DNA of 64,000 nucleotides from Salinicola sp. (lineage in GTDB: Bacteria > Pseudomonadota > Gammaproteobacteria > Pseudomonadales > Halomonadaceae), in contig NZNW01000134.1 in NCBI GenBank assembly GCA_002695065.1, positions 1 through 64,000 on the forward strand, given 5' to 3'. This document shows positions 35,370-43,693 of the stretch, piece after piece. The position numbers and the translations under genes were made by a program. The notes beneath the pieces were generated by a model. That model saw nothing but the letters and a program-made list of their open reading frames with translations, searched no databases and was not told the DNA's origin. Position 1 is the stretch's first letter. Every line of letters begins with the position of its first letter.

Positions 35370-36575
35370 ATGAATGTATCGCACTTCGCAAGTTTCAACG
35401 TGGCGGGGGGCATCGGCATGCTCTGCGCCACGCTGATTCAGGAGCTGTCTCGACGCCACCACGCCAACGTGGTGATCAACAAGGGCGATCGGGTCGCCGC
35501 GGCGATGAGTTCCCGGATGCCGACGGGCACACCGGTGATTCGCTACAAGTCGCCACAGGGTGTCAAGCTACCGGCCTGGGTGCCGGGTTTGCGGCAGTGG
35601 GGCGTATCCCGAGCGCTGTCTGGTCTGCCGCGTCCCGACGTGCTGCTGAGCTGGTCCCAACTCAACGCCGGTCCGCTGATCGCGGCCCATCGCAAGTTCG
35701 GCGCGCGAGCGATCCACTACGATCACGGCTCCGCCTGGCGCGCCACGCCGAGCCGTTCGAGACTGGCTCACATCGCTGCCTGCGATGGCGTGATCTGTGT
35801 CTCCCACGCGGCTCGCCGCATGTTGCAACTGCGCTGGGGGGGTACCGATCGCCCGATGGTGGTGCAGCACAACCCCCTGATTCATCCCGTGCGGGACAGC
35901 GTTGTCATCGAAGCGCCTGGACCGGCCGTGAATCGGCGTTGGCGGCTGGGTGTCGCCGGACGGCTGGTGCCGGTCAAGGGGTTCCCCATCGCCATTCGTG
36001 CGCTACGACGGTTAGTGGATGGTGGCCTGGACGCCGAATTGCACGTTCTCGGCAGCGGTATGATGCAGCAGGATCTGGAGAAGCTGGTCGAGGATATGCG
36101 ACTGAAGGATCGGGTCGTCTTTCACGGTTTCGTCGACGACATGCCCACCGCGCTGGCGCAACTCGACCTGCTGCTCTGCCCTTCGTTTCGCGAGACCTTC
36201 GGGATGGTCAGTATCGAGGCCGCCGCCGTTGGCTGCCCGGTCATCGGCAGTCGGGTCGACGGTCTGCCGGAGACCCTGGAAGAGGGTGTCACGGGGCTCA
36301 CCCTGCCCTGTACGGAAGCGGTCGGATCGCTCACGCCGCATGCCGGTCACAGCAGCATCTCGGCCCAGGTCTACGATCCCGATACCGACCAACTGCGTGT
36401 GCCGCTCGGTGTTTCGCCAGCGCTGCTGGCCGAGAGCGTTGCCGCAGTACTGGGCGACCCGGAGCGCCATCACCGCATGCGCGTGGCGGGTCGCCAATTC
36501 GTCAGCGAGCGTTTTACGCTGGCGCGATACGTCGACAGCATGACCCGACATCTGCAATCGATGGGAGCGGCATGA
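35370..36575 (+). CDS. Group 4 glycosyltransferase
   Basis: The 401-residue product has the GT-B/GT4 pattern: N-terminal FNVAGGIGMLCATLIQEL, and C-terminal GVAGRLVPVKGFPIAIRAL at about residue 195 followed by PSFRETFGMVSIEAAAVGCPVIGS, which carries the EX7E motif. It transfers a sugar from an activated nucleotide donor to a glycan or lipid acceptor, probably for an envelope polysaccharide or LPS decoration. It overlaps the following deacetylase gene by four bases (ATGA). Confidence 0.87.
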   Translation: MNVSHFASFNVAGGIGMLCATLIQELSRRHHANVVINKGDRVAAAMSSRMPTGTPVIRYKSPQGVKLPAWVPGLRQWGVSRALSGLPRPDVLLSWSQLNAGPLIAAHRKFGARAIHYDHGSAWRATPSRSRLAHIAACDGVICVSHAARRMLQLRWGGTDRPMVVQHNPLIHPVRDSVVIEAPGPAVNRRWRLGVAGRLVPVKGFPIAIRALRRLVDGGLDAELHVLGSGMMQQDLEKLVEDMRLKDRVVFHGFVDDMPTALAQLDLLLCPSFRETFGMVSIEAAAVGCPVIGSRVDGLPETLEEGVTGLTLPCTEAVGSLTPHAGHSSISAQVYDPDTDQLRVPLGVSPALLAESVAAVLGDPERHHRMRVAGRQFVSERFTLARYVDSMTRHLQSMGAA

Positions 36576-37825
36576 ACGGACGGCACGAAGCAGAGCCCGT
36601 GGCCGGCGGTGGCTACCGCTTTGGCCTGCCGGACGACATGGCCGGAGTGGCCGGCATGGTGGAGATCGAACTGACGCTGGAGACCGGCGGCTGGCGCTTG
36701 TGGCGTCGCGGCCTGCCCACCGTCACGGTCGGTCATGGTGGTGGCGAGGTGGCGTCCTTTACCCTGGAGCCGATGCGCGGCAGCCAGAGGATCGCCTATC
36801 CGTTGACCTCCGACCTCCCCGCGCAGAGCGAGCTGCGTCTCGCCATCGACGGTGCCCGGCTTGCCGGGGCGCCGCGTCTTCACTGGCATCCGCGTCCCCG
36901 ATTGAACGGCCCGTTTCTGATCCTGGCGCCGCATCCGGACGATGCCGAATTGGCCGCCGGCGGCTTCTACAGCGACCAGGCCGAGACCATGCACATCGTT
37001 ACCCTCTCCTGTGGCGAGAAGCTCAAGGGGGTGGATCGCCAGTATCTCGATGGACTGGATCGAACGCTGGCGGACGCCACCCGGCGCAAGGCCGAATGGC
37101 GGCGCTGGAACGTCTACGCCACGCCGTTGTTGGCCGGTCTGCCGCCGGAGCGATCGACGCTGATCGGGGTGCCGGATGGGCAGGGGTGGCCGTTGATTCA
37201 CGACGGCGTTCCCCAGACGCCCATCTGGCCTCTCCGCGAGGCTCGTGCTTTCAACCGTGTCGAGTTGCCGTTTTCGGATACCGATCTACTCGAACGCGAG
37301 CATGTACTGGCGGCTCTGCGCCAGATGATCGACAGCATACGCCCGAGGACGATACTGGTGACCGACCCGGAGTTCGATCCGCATGCCGACCACCGCGCGA
37401 CCTCGCTGGCGCTGGCCATGGCACTGTCGAAAAGCGAGCATCGGCCGACCAGCGTCATGCTCTACGCCAACCACTATCGCCGCGCCTATCCGCCCGGCCC
37501 GGCCTTCCAGCCCGCCTGGATGCCACCGCGTTCCATCGCCATCGACTCCTTGTTCGACGACACACCGGTGCCGATGCTGTGGTCGCTCGACGCGGAAGGC
37601 CAGAAACACAAGGCGCTGCTGCTGGACAGCATGAGCGACCTCTCGCCGCGCGCCAATCGTCGCCAGCGGCGTCGTCGGGCGAGGCGGGCCGGGTTCGTCC
37701 CGACGTTCGCCGCGGACAGGGATCCCTATTTTCAAGCGGCCGTGCGTTCGACGGAATTCTTCCGAGTGCTGCCGGGCGAGGCGTTCGTGGACGGCTGGCT
37801 TCGACGACTCGAACCTTCGGACTGA
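36572..37825 (+). CDS. PIG-L family N-acetylsugar deacetylase
   Basis: The start overlaps the glycosyltransferase stop. The 417-residue product has a roughly 110-residue beta-rich N-terminal extension and then a PIG-L/LmbE zinc deacetylase domain. That domain has APHPDDAELAAGG (His, Asp, Asp zinc and catalytic motif) at about residue 115 and the third ligand in DPHADHRAT at about 270. Such enzymes deacetylate GlcNAc-containing glycans. With the glycosyltransferase it forms a two-gene glycan-modifying unit with no other polysaccharide genes nearby. Confidence 0.86.
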   Translation: MNGRHEAEPVAGGGYRFGLPDDMAGVAGMVEIELTLETGGWRLWRRGLPTVTVGHGGGEVASFTLEPMRGSQRIAYPLTSDLPAQSELRLAIDGARLAGAPRLHWHPRPRLNGPFLILAPHPDDAELAAGGFYSDQAETMHIVTLSCGEKLKGVDRQYLDGLDRTLADATRRKAEWRRWNVYATPLLAGLPPERSTLIGVPDGQGWPLIHDGVPQTPIWPLREARAFNRVELPFSDTDLLEREHVLAALRQMIDSIRPRTILVTDPEFDPHADHRATSLALAMALSKSEHRPTSVMLYANHYRRAYPPGPAFQPAWMPPRSIAIDSLFDDTPVPMLWSLDAEGQKHKALLLDSMSDLSPRANRRQRRRRARRAGFVPTFAADRDPYFQAAVRSTEFFRVLPGEAFVDGWLRRLEPSD

Positions 37826-37903
37826 AGGCCGCGATCGCTCTCGGACTGGCGGAGGACTAGCAGGTCCATACGGAAGTCGGGAATCGCGGCGCGGGATGCC
37901 CTG

Positions 37904-38818
37904 CTATGGCGGCGTGCCCTCCAGCGCTTCCTGCAACCAGTCGAGCAGTGCCCGGGTGGCGTGGCGTTCCGGTGAGCCCCGTCTGGTGTGGATGGCGATC
38001 GCTTGCGGTTGATGCAGGCTCTCGCGCACGGGACGAACCAGTTCGCCCGAGGCGATCAGCCGCTCGGTCGTGCGACGCCAGCCCAGCGCCACGCCGTGGC
38101 CCTCCAATGTCGCCTGAAGCATCAGCGGATAGCTGTCGAAGGTCTTTCCGGGGTTAGGGAGATCCGGCGAATGTCCCATCGCCCGGAGCCAGTCGGGCCA
38201 CTCCATCCAGTCCGGCGGCGTTGCGTGGTGATGGAGCAGATCGAACGCCGTCAGCGACGCCAGCGAACGCGGATGACCGCGAGCGGCGGGATGATCCGGG
38301 CTGCAGATGGGGTAGATCTCGTCGCTGGCCGTAAAGGCCAGGGGGTGATTGCCGCTGGGCCTGCCGCCCGTCTGCAGGGCGATATCGAACGGGTCGTGAT
38401 GTTCCTCGATGGGGCGCGTGGAGGTGGCCAGTTTCAGATCGATATCGGGATGTCGACGATTGAAGGCGGCCAGGCGTGGCATCAACCAGTAGAACGCCTC
38501 GCAGAGTTGGCAGAACAGGATGACCTGGGCGCCGCGACCTGGGCCGCGCATGTCGTTGGCTTGGTCCGCCATGGTGCGCAGGGAACGGGAGACAGTGGCA
38601 GCCAGTTCGCGACCGGCCGGGGTGAGGAAGACCCCGCGATTGCGACGCTCGAACAGCGCCACGCCGAGATCCTCCTCCAGCGCGCGAACCTGGCGGCTGA
38701 CGGCGGCCTGGGTGAGATGCAGCTCCTCGGCCGCGCGCGAGATGCTCTCGAGGCGTGCCGCCGCCTCGAAGGGCAGCAGCGTCGACAGGGGCGGCAGCGA
38801 TTTACCTAGCCAATTCAT
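37904..38818 (-). CDS. LysR-family regulator (GcvA-like)
   Basis: The 304-residue product has the winged helix at residues 9-66 (FEAAARLESISRAAEELHLTQAAVSRQVRALEEDLGVALFERR) and a LysR effector domain. It diverges from the EamA transporter gene across a 93-nt space, the usual regulator/target arrangement, so it probably controls that exporter. The effector is unknown. Confidence 0.88.
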   Translation of the reverse strand: MNWLGKSLPPLSTLLPFEAAARLESISRAAEELHLTQAAVSRQVRALEEDLGVALFERRNRGVFLTPAGRELAATVSRSLRTMADQANDMRGPGRGAQVILFCQLCEAFYWLMPRLAAFNRRHPDIDLKLATSTRPIEEHHDPFDIALQTGGRPSGNHPLAFTASDEIYPICSPDHPAARGHPRSLASLTAFDLLHHHATPPDWMEWPDWLRAMGHSPDLPNPGKTFDSYPLMLQATLEGHGVALGWRRTTERLIASGELVRPVRESLHQPQAIAIHTRRGSPERHATRALLDWLQEALEGTPP

Positions 38819-38911
38819 AACCTGAGCTCATGGATAGCGACGCAGAAGTCGTTGGTCGGATGACGGTCTCCGCGGGCATGGTGATACCCGTCGTGAACCA
38901 CGGAGATCATC

Positions 38912-39847
38912 ATGCAGCATGAGCGCCATGACAATCATTCCCAGGGCGTGGCGCTGATCGTCGGGTCGGTCTGCCTGCTGGCGTTGTCCGACGCGCTGGT
39001 CAAGTATATCGGCGCCGGGCCGTCGCTCTGGCAGTTGCTGGTGTCGGCATCGTCGATATCGATTCCCCTCCTCGCGGGATGCCTGCTCCTGCGCGGCGGC
39101 TGGATGGCGCTGGTACCCGATCGGCCGGGGTGGGTGATCCTGCGCAGTCTGCTGTTGCTGGCGATGTGGCTGCTGTTCTATGCCTCGCTACCCTTGATCC
39201 CGCTCGCCACCGCGGCCGTGGGCATCTACACCACGCCGTTGTTCATCGCGGTTCTCGCTTCCGCCATCGGCGACGAGCGGCTCACGCGCCAGAGCTGGGC
39301 GGCGGTCGCACTCGGCTTCGGCGGCGTGCTGCTGGTGCTGCGCCCGGGCCTGGGCGTGTTCTCCCTCGCCATGACCTTGCCGGTGGCAGCGGCGTGCTGC
39401 TACGCCGGCGCCATGGTGCTGACGCGTCGCCACTGCGCGAGCGAGCGCCCTCTGGTGCTGGCGCTGGGGCTGAATCTCTGCTTCGCGCTGGCCGGTATCG
39501 TGGGGAGCGGTCTGGTGGCGATGCTGTCCGATGACTCGGCACTGCCCCGGGGTTTCCTGACTCGCCCGTGGCAGCCGCTCGACCTCGCCGAGGCCGCCCT
39601 GATCCTGCTCCATGCGCTACTGATGGTGAGCGTCAACACGGGCGTGGCGCGAGCCTATCAGGTCGCTCCCGCTTCGCTGGTGGGAACGTTCGATTACGCC
39701 TATCTCCCCTTTGCCGCCGTCTGGGGCGTCCTGTGGTTCGACGAGGTTCCCGACCCGGCGGCCTGGTTCGGCATGGCGGTGATCCTGATCTCGGGGTGGC
39801 TGGTCCTGCGGCGTCCGGGACGTCGATCACGCCTGGCAAAGCCTTGA
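38912..39847 (+). CDS. EamA/DMT-family transporter
   Basis: The 311-residue protein has about ten membrane helices forming the two EamA repeats, with an internal basic hinge and a basic C-terminus (RRPGRRSRLAKP). Related proteins export amino acids or metabolites. It diverges from a LysR regulator gene. Its stop codon is embedded in the -35 element of the SoxR-type promoter of the next gene. Confidence 0.85.
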   Translation: MQHERHDNHSQGVALIVGSVCLLALSDALVKYIGAGPSLWQLLVSASSISIPLLAGCLLLRGGWMALVPDRPGWVILRSLLLLAMWLLFYASLPLIPLATAAVGIYTTPLFIAVLASAIGDERLTRQSWAAVALGFGGVLLVLRPGLGVFSLAMTLPVAAACCYAGAMVLTRRHCASERPLVLALGLNLCFALAGIVGSGLVAMLSDDSALPRGFLTRPWQPLDLAEAALILLHALLMVSVNTGVARAYQVAPASLVGTFDYAYLPFAAVWGVLWFDEVPDPAAWFGMAVILISGWLVLRRPGRRSRLAKP

Positions 39848-39874
39848 CCTCAAGCTAACTTGAGGAGAGAGGAT
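39844..39874 (+). promoter_or_regulatory. SoxR box with SoxR-type promoter
   Basis: CCTCAAGCTAACTTGAGG at 39848-39865 matches the SoxR consensus CCTCAAGTTAACTTGAGG with one mismatch. It sits exactly between a TTGACC -35 (39844) and a GAGGAT -10 (39869) separated by 19 bp, the over-long spacer that MerR-family activators such as SoxR require. Transcription would begin about 25 nt before the metallo-hydrolase start. Confidence 0.85.
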
Positions 39875-39904
39875 GAGATCTCGTTCCTGATCGGGGAGGT
39901 AGAC

Positions 39905-40738
39905 ATGCGTAACACCGGTTTCATCTGCGCCACGTGTGGCTTGCAGTATCCGGAGAGCGATACGCCACCGGAACATTGCGATATCTGTGAAGACGAGCGG
40001 CAGTTCGTGCCGGTGGAGGGGCAGCGCTGGACGACACCGAGCGAATTGGCGGCCAATCACACCAACACCTTCCGCCATATGGCGCCGGGGCTGATGGCGA
40101 TAGGCACCACGCCCAGCTTCGCCATTGGCCAGCGCGCCTTCCTGCTGCGGACCCCGGCCGGCAATGTGCTGTGGGACTGCCTGACGCTGCTCGACGAGGC
40201 GACCATCGAGATCATCGAAGGGCTTGGCGGGCTGGATGCCATCGTGCTGTCGCATCCGCACTATTTCAGCACCATGGCGGAGTGGGCACAGGCGTTTAAC
40301 TGTCCGGTCTACGTTCACGCCGAGGACCGTGACTGGGTCAGCGTGCCGGATGCGCGAATCCGGTCCTGGGAAGGCGCCTCGCGGGAGATACTGTCCGGCG
40401 TCACCGCGCATTGCCTGGGCGGTCATTTCCCAGGCGCCAGCGTGCTGCACTGGACCGAACACGGGATACTGCTGACCGGGGACACGCTGCTGGTCACGCC
40501 GGACCGCATGGCATCGTTCATGTGGTCCTATCCCAACAACATTCCGCTGGACGCGGGGACGGTCGCGGGCATCGCCCGACGCCTGGAACCGCTTGCGTTC
40601 GATAGCGCCTACTCCGCCTTCTGGGGTCGCGAGATACTGGTCGACGCCAAACGCGTCATCGAGGAGTCGGCACAGCGTCACTGCCGGGCGCTGGGAGGGC
40701 GAATAGCGAGCCGGGAGACAGCCGGGTTCGGGCGTTAG
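39905..40738 (+). CDS. Metallo-beta-lactamase-fold protein with N-terminal zinc ribbon, SoxR-controlled
   Basis: The start at 39905 has a GGGAGGT site. The 277-residue product begins with a rubredoxin-like four-cysteine ribbon (CATCGLQYP, CDICEDER; residues 8-37) and continues as a metallo-beta-lactamase-fold domain. The usual HxHxDH metal motif reads SHPHYFSTM, so the Asp-His pair is missing, while later LGGHFPG and LLTGDTLL elements persist. The fold is clear, but metal occupancy and reaction are uncertain. A SoxR box upstream predicts induction by redox-cycling compounds. Confidence 0.82.
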   Translation: MRNTGFICATCGLQYPESDTPPEHCDICEDERQFVPVEGQRWTTPSELAANHTNTFRHMAPGLMAIGTTPSFAIGQRAFLLRTPAGNVLWDCLTLLDEATIEIIEGLGGLDAIVLSHPHYFSTMAEWAQAFNCPVYVHAEDRDWVSVPDARIRSWEGASREILSGVTAHCLGGHFPGASVLHWTEHGILLTGDTLLVTPDRMASFMWSYPNNIPLDAGTVAGIARRLEPLAFDSAYSAFWGREILVDAKRVIEESAQRHCRALGGRIASRETAGFGR

Positions 40739-40974
40739 GGAACCACGGCATGAATGCCTGCACGAGCGAATGGCTGCGTTGCGCGGTACTGGTGCGCCAG
40801 CCCGGTCGAAGGCTCGCCTGACGCCACGTTATGTCTCGCTTCTGCATTCCGTGCGCCTTGCCCTTCACCTCGTTCGGCGATCTATTCAGCGCTTCTCGAG
40901 CGCTGGCATACTGGGAAGACCGGGCCGCATCGCGGCCCGAAACCTGTCCACATCGAGGCACCGGCGATCAGCTC

Positions 40975-41841
40975 ATGAAGGGATACTCACGCCAACGTGG
41001 CGAGATGCGCTTCTGGCGCAGCGGCGAATTGCCGTTCGTGGAAGCGAGGCTGACCCGGGATGGTCGGGGCGTGGGTTATGCGCGGCACAGTCACGAGGCG
41101 TTCTCGATCGGCGCGGTGCTGGCCGGACGCAGTCTCTACGAGTATCAGATGCCCGGCGAGCCGTGGCGGGCCGTACCGGTATCCGAGGGTGCGGTAGTGG
41201 TCATGAATCCGTTCGAGATACACGCCTGCAACCCGATCGACGACACGCCCTGGTCCTACGTCATGCTCTATGTCGATGCCCGCTGGCTTTCGGACCTGCA
41301 GCGAGAGGCCGGCATCGGCGACGGTGGCTTTCGGCCGTTGGCGATGCACATGACGCGCACGCCGGCGCTGTACCGCGATCTGCTGGGACTGTGCGGCACG
41401 CTGTTCGAAGACGACTGCCCGCCGGTCGTCAAGGCTGCGGCAAGCGAGGCATTCTTCCGGCGGTTGTCGACGCATCCAGGAGCCTATCGAGCCGAGCCGT
41501 GGCGCGACGACTCGGCGCTGCAGCCGGTGGTCGACTTCATTCGCGGCCACTGCACCGAGTGCTTGCCACTCGAGCGCATTGCCGCCGAGGCAGGATTGTC
41601 GCCAGCCCATCTGGTGCGAAGTTTCAAGCGCCAGTACGGCATCACGCCCCATGCCTTTGTGACCGACTGTCGCGTTCGCCATGGCCAGGCCGCCCTGAAA
41701 GCGGGTGGTGCCATCGCCGATGTGGCGCTCGAGTGCCGGTTCGCCGACCAGTCGCATTTTCAGCGGACCTTCAAACGCTTCACCGCAGCGACGCCTGACC
41801 AGTATCGCCGAGTGGGACGACCGCAAGACTCGAGGCGCTGA
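40975..41841 (+). CDS. AraC-family regulator
   Basis: The start at 40975 gives 288 residues with an AraC-type cupin sensing domain (YARHSHEAFSIGAVLAGRSLYEY, VVMNPFEIHACNP) and a C-terminal double helix-turn-helix (LPLERIAAEAGLSPAHLVRSFKRQYGITPHAF; VALECRFADQSHFQRTFKRF). The frame stays open 48 codons upstream but without coding character. It overlaps the convergent LysE-type gene by 62 bp. AraC genes of this type commonly regulate an adjacent LysE exporter. Confidence 0.87.
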   Translation: MKGYSRQRGEMRFWRSGELPFVEARLTRDGRGVGYARHSHEAFSIGAVLAGRSLYEYQMPGEPWRAVPVSEGAVVVMNPFEIHACNPIDDTPWSYVMLYVDARWLSDLQREAGIGDGGFRPLAMHMTRTPALYRDLLGLCGTLFEDDCPPVVKAAASEAFFRRLSTHPGAYRAEPWRDDSALQPVVDFIRGHCTECLPLERIAAEAGLSPAHLVRSFKRQYGITPHAFVTDCRVRHGQAALKAGGAIADVALECRFADQSHFQRTFKRFTAATPDQYRRVGRPQDSRR

Positions 41842-42400
41842 GCAACAGCATCAGTGCCAATCCGCGATTGATCCAGCGCACCTGGCGTGGCGTCGGCAGG
41901 CGGCTTCCCAGCCAGGCGCCCAACGCGGCCCAGCTCGCCAGGCTCAGATAACAGATGACGAAGAAGATCAGCGCGAACAGCGCGACGGAACCGGCGCTGC
42001 CGGCAGCCGTGTAGGCGCCGGTGCCCGCCGCGGAGGCCATCCAGGCCTTGGGATTCAGCCACTGCATGAGTGCCCCACGGCGAAACGAAGCGCGGTGAGT
42101 GTCGCGGGCGCGGAGATGGCCGTCGTCGAGTGCCAGTCCGACGCTCATGTAGAGCAGAAAAAGCACGCCGGCCCAGCGAATCGCGATCATGGCGGGCGGC
42201 CAATTCAGGATCGGCTGCAGTGCCCAGCCGATCGACAGCAACAGCAAGGTAAAACCGCAGGTGGCACCGCTCACGTGGCGAAGGCTATGCCGAAAGCCGT
42301 AGCTCAGCCCGGTACTCAACGCGACCAGGTTGACCGGGCCGGGAGATAGCGAGGCGGCCAGGGCGAAAGCGGCCATGGAGACGACGATAGCGGATGACAT
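41780..42400 (-). CDS. LysE/RhtB-family amino-acid exporter
   Basis: The 206-residue membrane protein shows the LysE pattern: LSPGPVNLVALSTGLSYGFRHSLRHVSGATCGF at the N-terminus, a central QWLNPKAWMASA and about six helices. It exports an amino acid or related metabolite. An AGGAG site precedes the ATG. Its last 62 bases overlap the 3' end of the AraC-type gene on the other strand. Confidence 0.88.
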   Translation of the reverse strand: MSSAIVVSMAAFALAASLSPGPVNLVALSTGLSYGFRHSLRHVSGATCGFTLLLLSIGWALQPILNWPPAMIAIRWAGVLFLLYMSVGLALDDGHLRARDTHRASFRRGALMQWLNPKAWMASAAGTGAYTAAGSAGSVALFALIFFVICYLSLASWAALGAWLGSRLPTPRQVRWINRGLALMLLLSASSLAVVPLGDTGQASLR

Positions 42401-42472
42401 GGATGGCTCCTCTTGTCCGGGGGAAGAGGAGCGTAGATGGCGGGGAGCGGGGAATCTTGAAGAATATTGCGC

Positions 42473-43693
42473 TCAGCCGTCGACGGTCGTCACGGGTCGT
42501 CGTTCCTCGGCGCCGCTCACATCGATATCCACCTCGACCATCATGCCGGGGCCGATCAGTTCGGTGGGACCGTTGTCGAAGCGGATGCGCACCGGGATTC
42601 GCTGGGTGATCTTGGTGAAGTTGCCGGAGGGGTTGGGATCCGGCAGCAGCGCGAACTGGCTGGTCGCGGCGCGGCCGATGACGGCGACATGGCCGCTGAA
42701 GGTCTGGTCGGGAAAGGCGTCGACGGTAATGGCGACGGACTGGCCGGTGCGCAGTGCACCCACATCGGTCTCCTTGATGTTGGCCTCCACCCACAGCTTC
42801 GAGGGATCGTGCATCATCACGATGGGCTGGCCGGCGCTGACGTATTCGCCCTGGTCGATGAGCGTCTTGTCGATCACGCCGTCGACGGGGCTGTCGATCT
42901 CGAGGTCGGCGATGCGCAACTGCTCCTCCTCCAGCGTTTCCTGGGTTTCGGCCAGTTGCTGGCGGGCGATCCGCACCTGCTGTCTCAGCACCTCGGGATT
43001 GGGGAGCGGCATCTGCGAACCGTTGATGAAGCCGACCTCGGCGTTGTCGGCCAGCGCCTGGCTGACCCGGACCTCCTGCTGCGCCTGGGCGTGTTCCGCG
43101 AGTGCGGCCTGATAGGCGTAGTAGTCCTGATCGCGGCGCTGTTCCGAGACCGAGCGCTTCTGGTAGAGCGTGTCGGAGCGCTGGAAATCGCGCTCGGCTT
43201 CGGTCAGCCGGGCCTGGGAGGCCTTCTCGGCTGCCTTGCTCGCCTCCAGCTGACGCTGCATCAGGCTGATGCCGCCTTTCAACTGCTTCTCGGCCGTCGC
43301 CAGTCGCGCCTGCTCGTACTCCAGGCGCGCCTGCTGGGTCGCGACCTTGGCCGTCAGCGCTTCGCGCTTGCGCTGGTCCGGCTTGCTGTAGAGCGCGGCG
43401 ACCGCATCGCCGCGTTGCAGGGTGTCGCCCTCGATCAGGTCGAACGTCGCCACCCAACCCTCGAGACGACTGCTGACGGTCACCTCGTCGGTCATGACGC
43501 GAGCGTCCTGGGCGCTGACATGGGTCAGGCGATGGGCGACGGCCAGGCCGATCCAGATCAGACACAGCACCACGACGATGGCGAGTATCAGTAGCTTGGC
43601 GCTGCGCGGCAGGCGGCGTTTGCGGGGCTGGGAAGCGTCGGCGGTCATGGTGCGAGTGCATCCTTCGTCGATCGGGTGAGCGGAGTCAGACAT
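42473..43693 (-). CDS. HlyD/EmrA-type membrane fusion protein
   Basis: The 406-residue product has a cytoplasmic N-terminus, one membrane helix (LLILAIVVVLCLIWIGLAV, about residues 34-52), a lipoyl half-motif (VSSRLEGWVATFDLIEGDTLQRGD), a long coiled-coil hairpin (about 110-260) and a beta-barrel region (LWVEANIKETDVGALRTGQ). The start overlaps the DHA2 pump stop by eight bases; an internal ATG at 43648 is an alternative. It would link the DHA2 pump to an outer-membrane channel encoded elsewhere. Confidence 0.9.
   Translation of the reverse strand: MSDSAHPIDEGCTRTMTADASQPRKRRLPRSAKLLILAIVVVLCLIWIGLAVAHRLTHVSAQDARVMTDEVTVSSRLEGWVATFDLIEGDTLQRGDAVAALYSKPDQRKREALTAKVATQQARLEYEQARLATAEKQLKGGISLMQRQLEASKAAEKASQARLTEAERDFQRSDTLYQKRSVSEQRRDQDYYAYQAALAEHAQAQQEVRVSQALADNAEVGFINGSQMPLPNPEVLRQQVRIARQQLAETQETLEEEQLRIADLEIDSPVDGVIDKTLIDQGEYVSAGQPIVMMHDPSKLWVEANIKETDVGALRTGQSVAITVDAFPDQTFSGHVAVIGRAATSQFALLPDPNPSGNFTKITQRIPVRIRFDNGPTELIGPGMMVEVDIDVSGAEERRPVTTVDG

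Noticed and set aside
35291-37825. An 844-codon frame that would make the PIG-L deacetylase much longer
   Set aside because: The first 427 codons overlap the glycosyltransferase gene in another frame and show no domain. The ATGA junction at 36572 gives a normal start.
40921-40940. A GC-rich hairpin (GGGCCGC / GCGGCCC) taken as a terminator for the metallo-hydrolase gene
   Set aside because: It lies about 185 nt downstream of that stop, has no T-run, and such stems are common by chance at this GC content.
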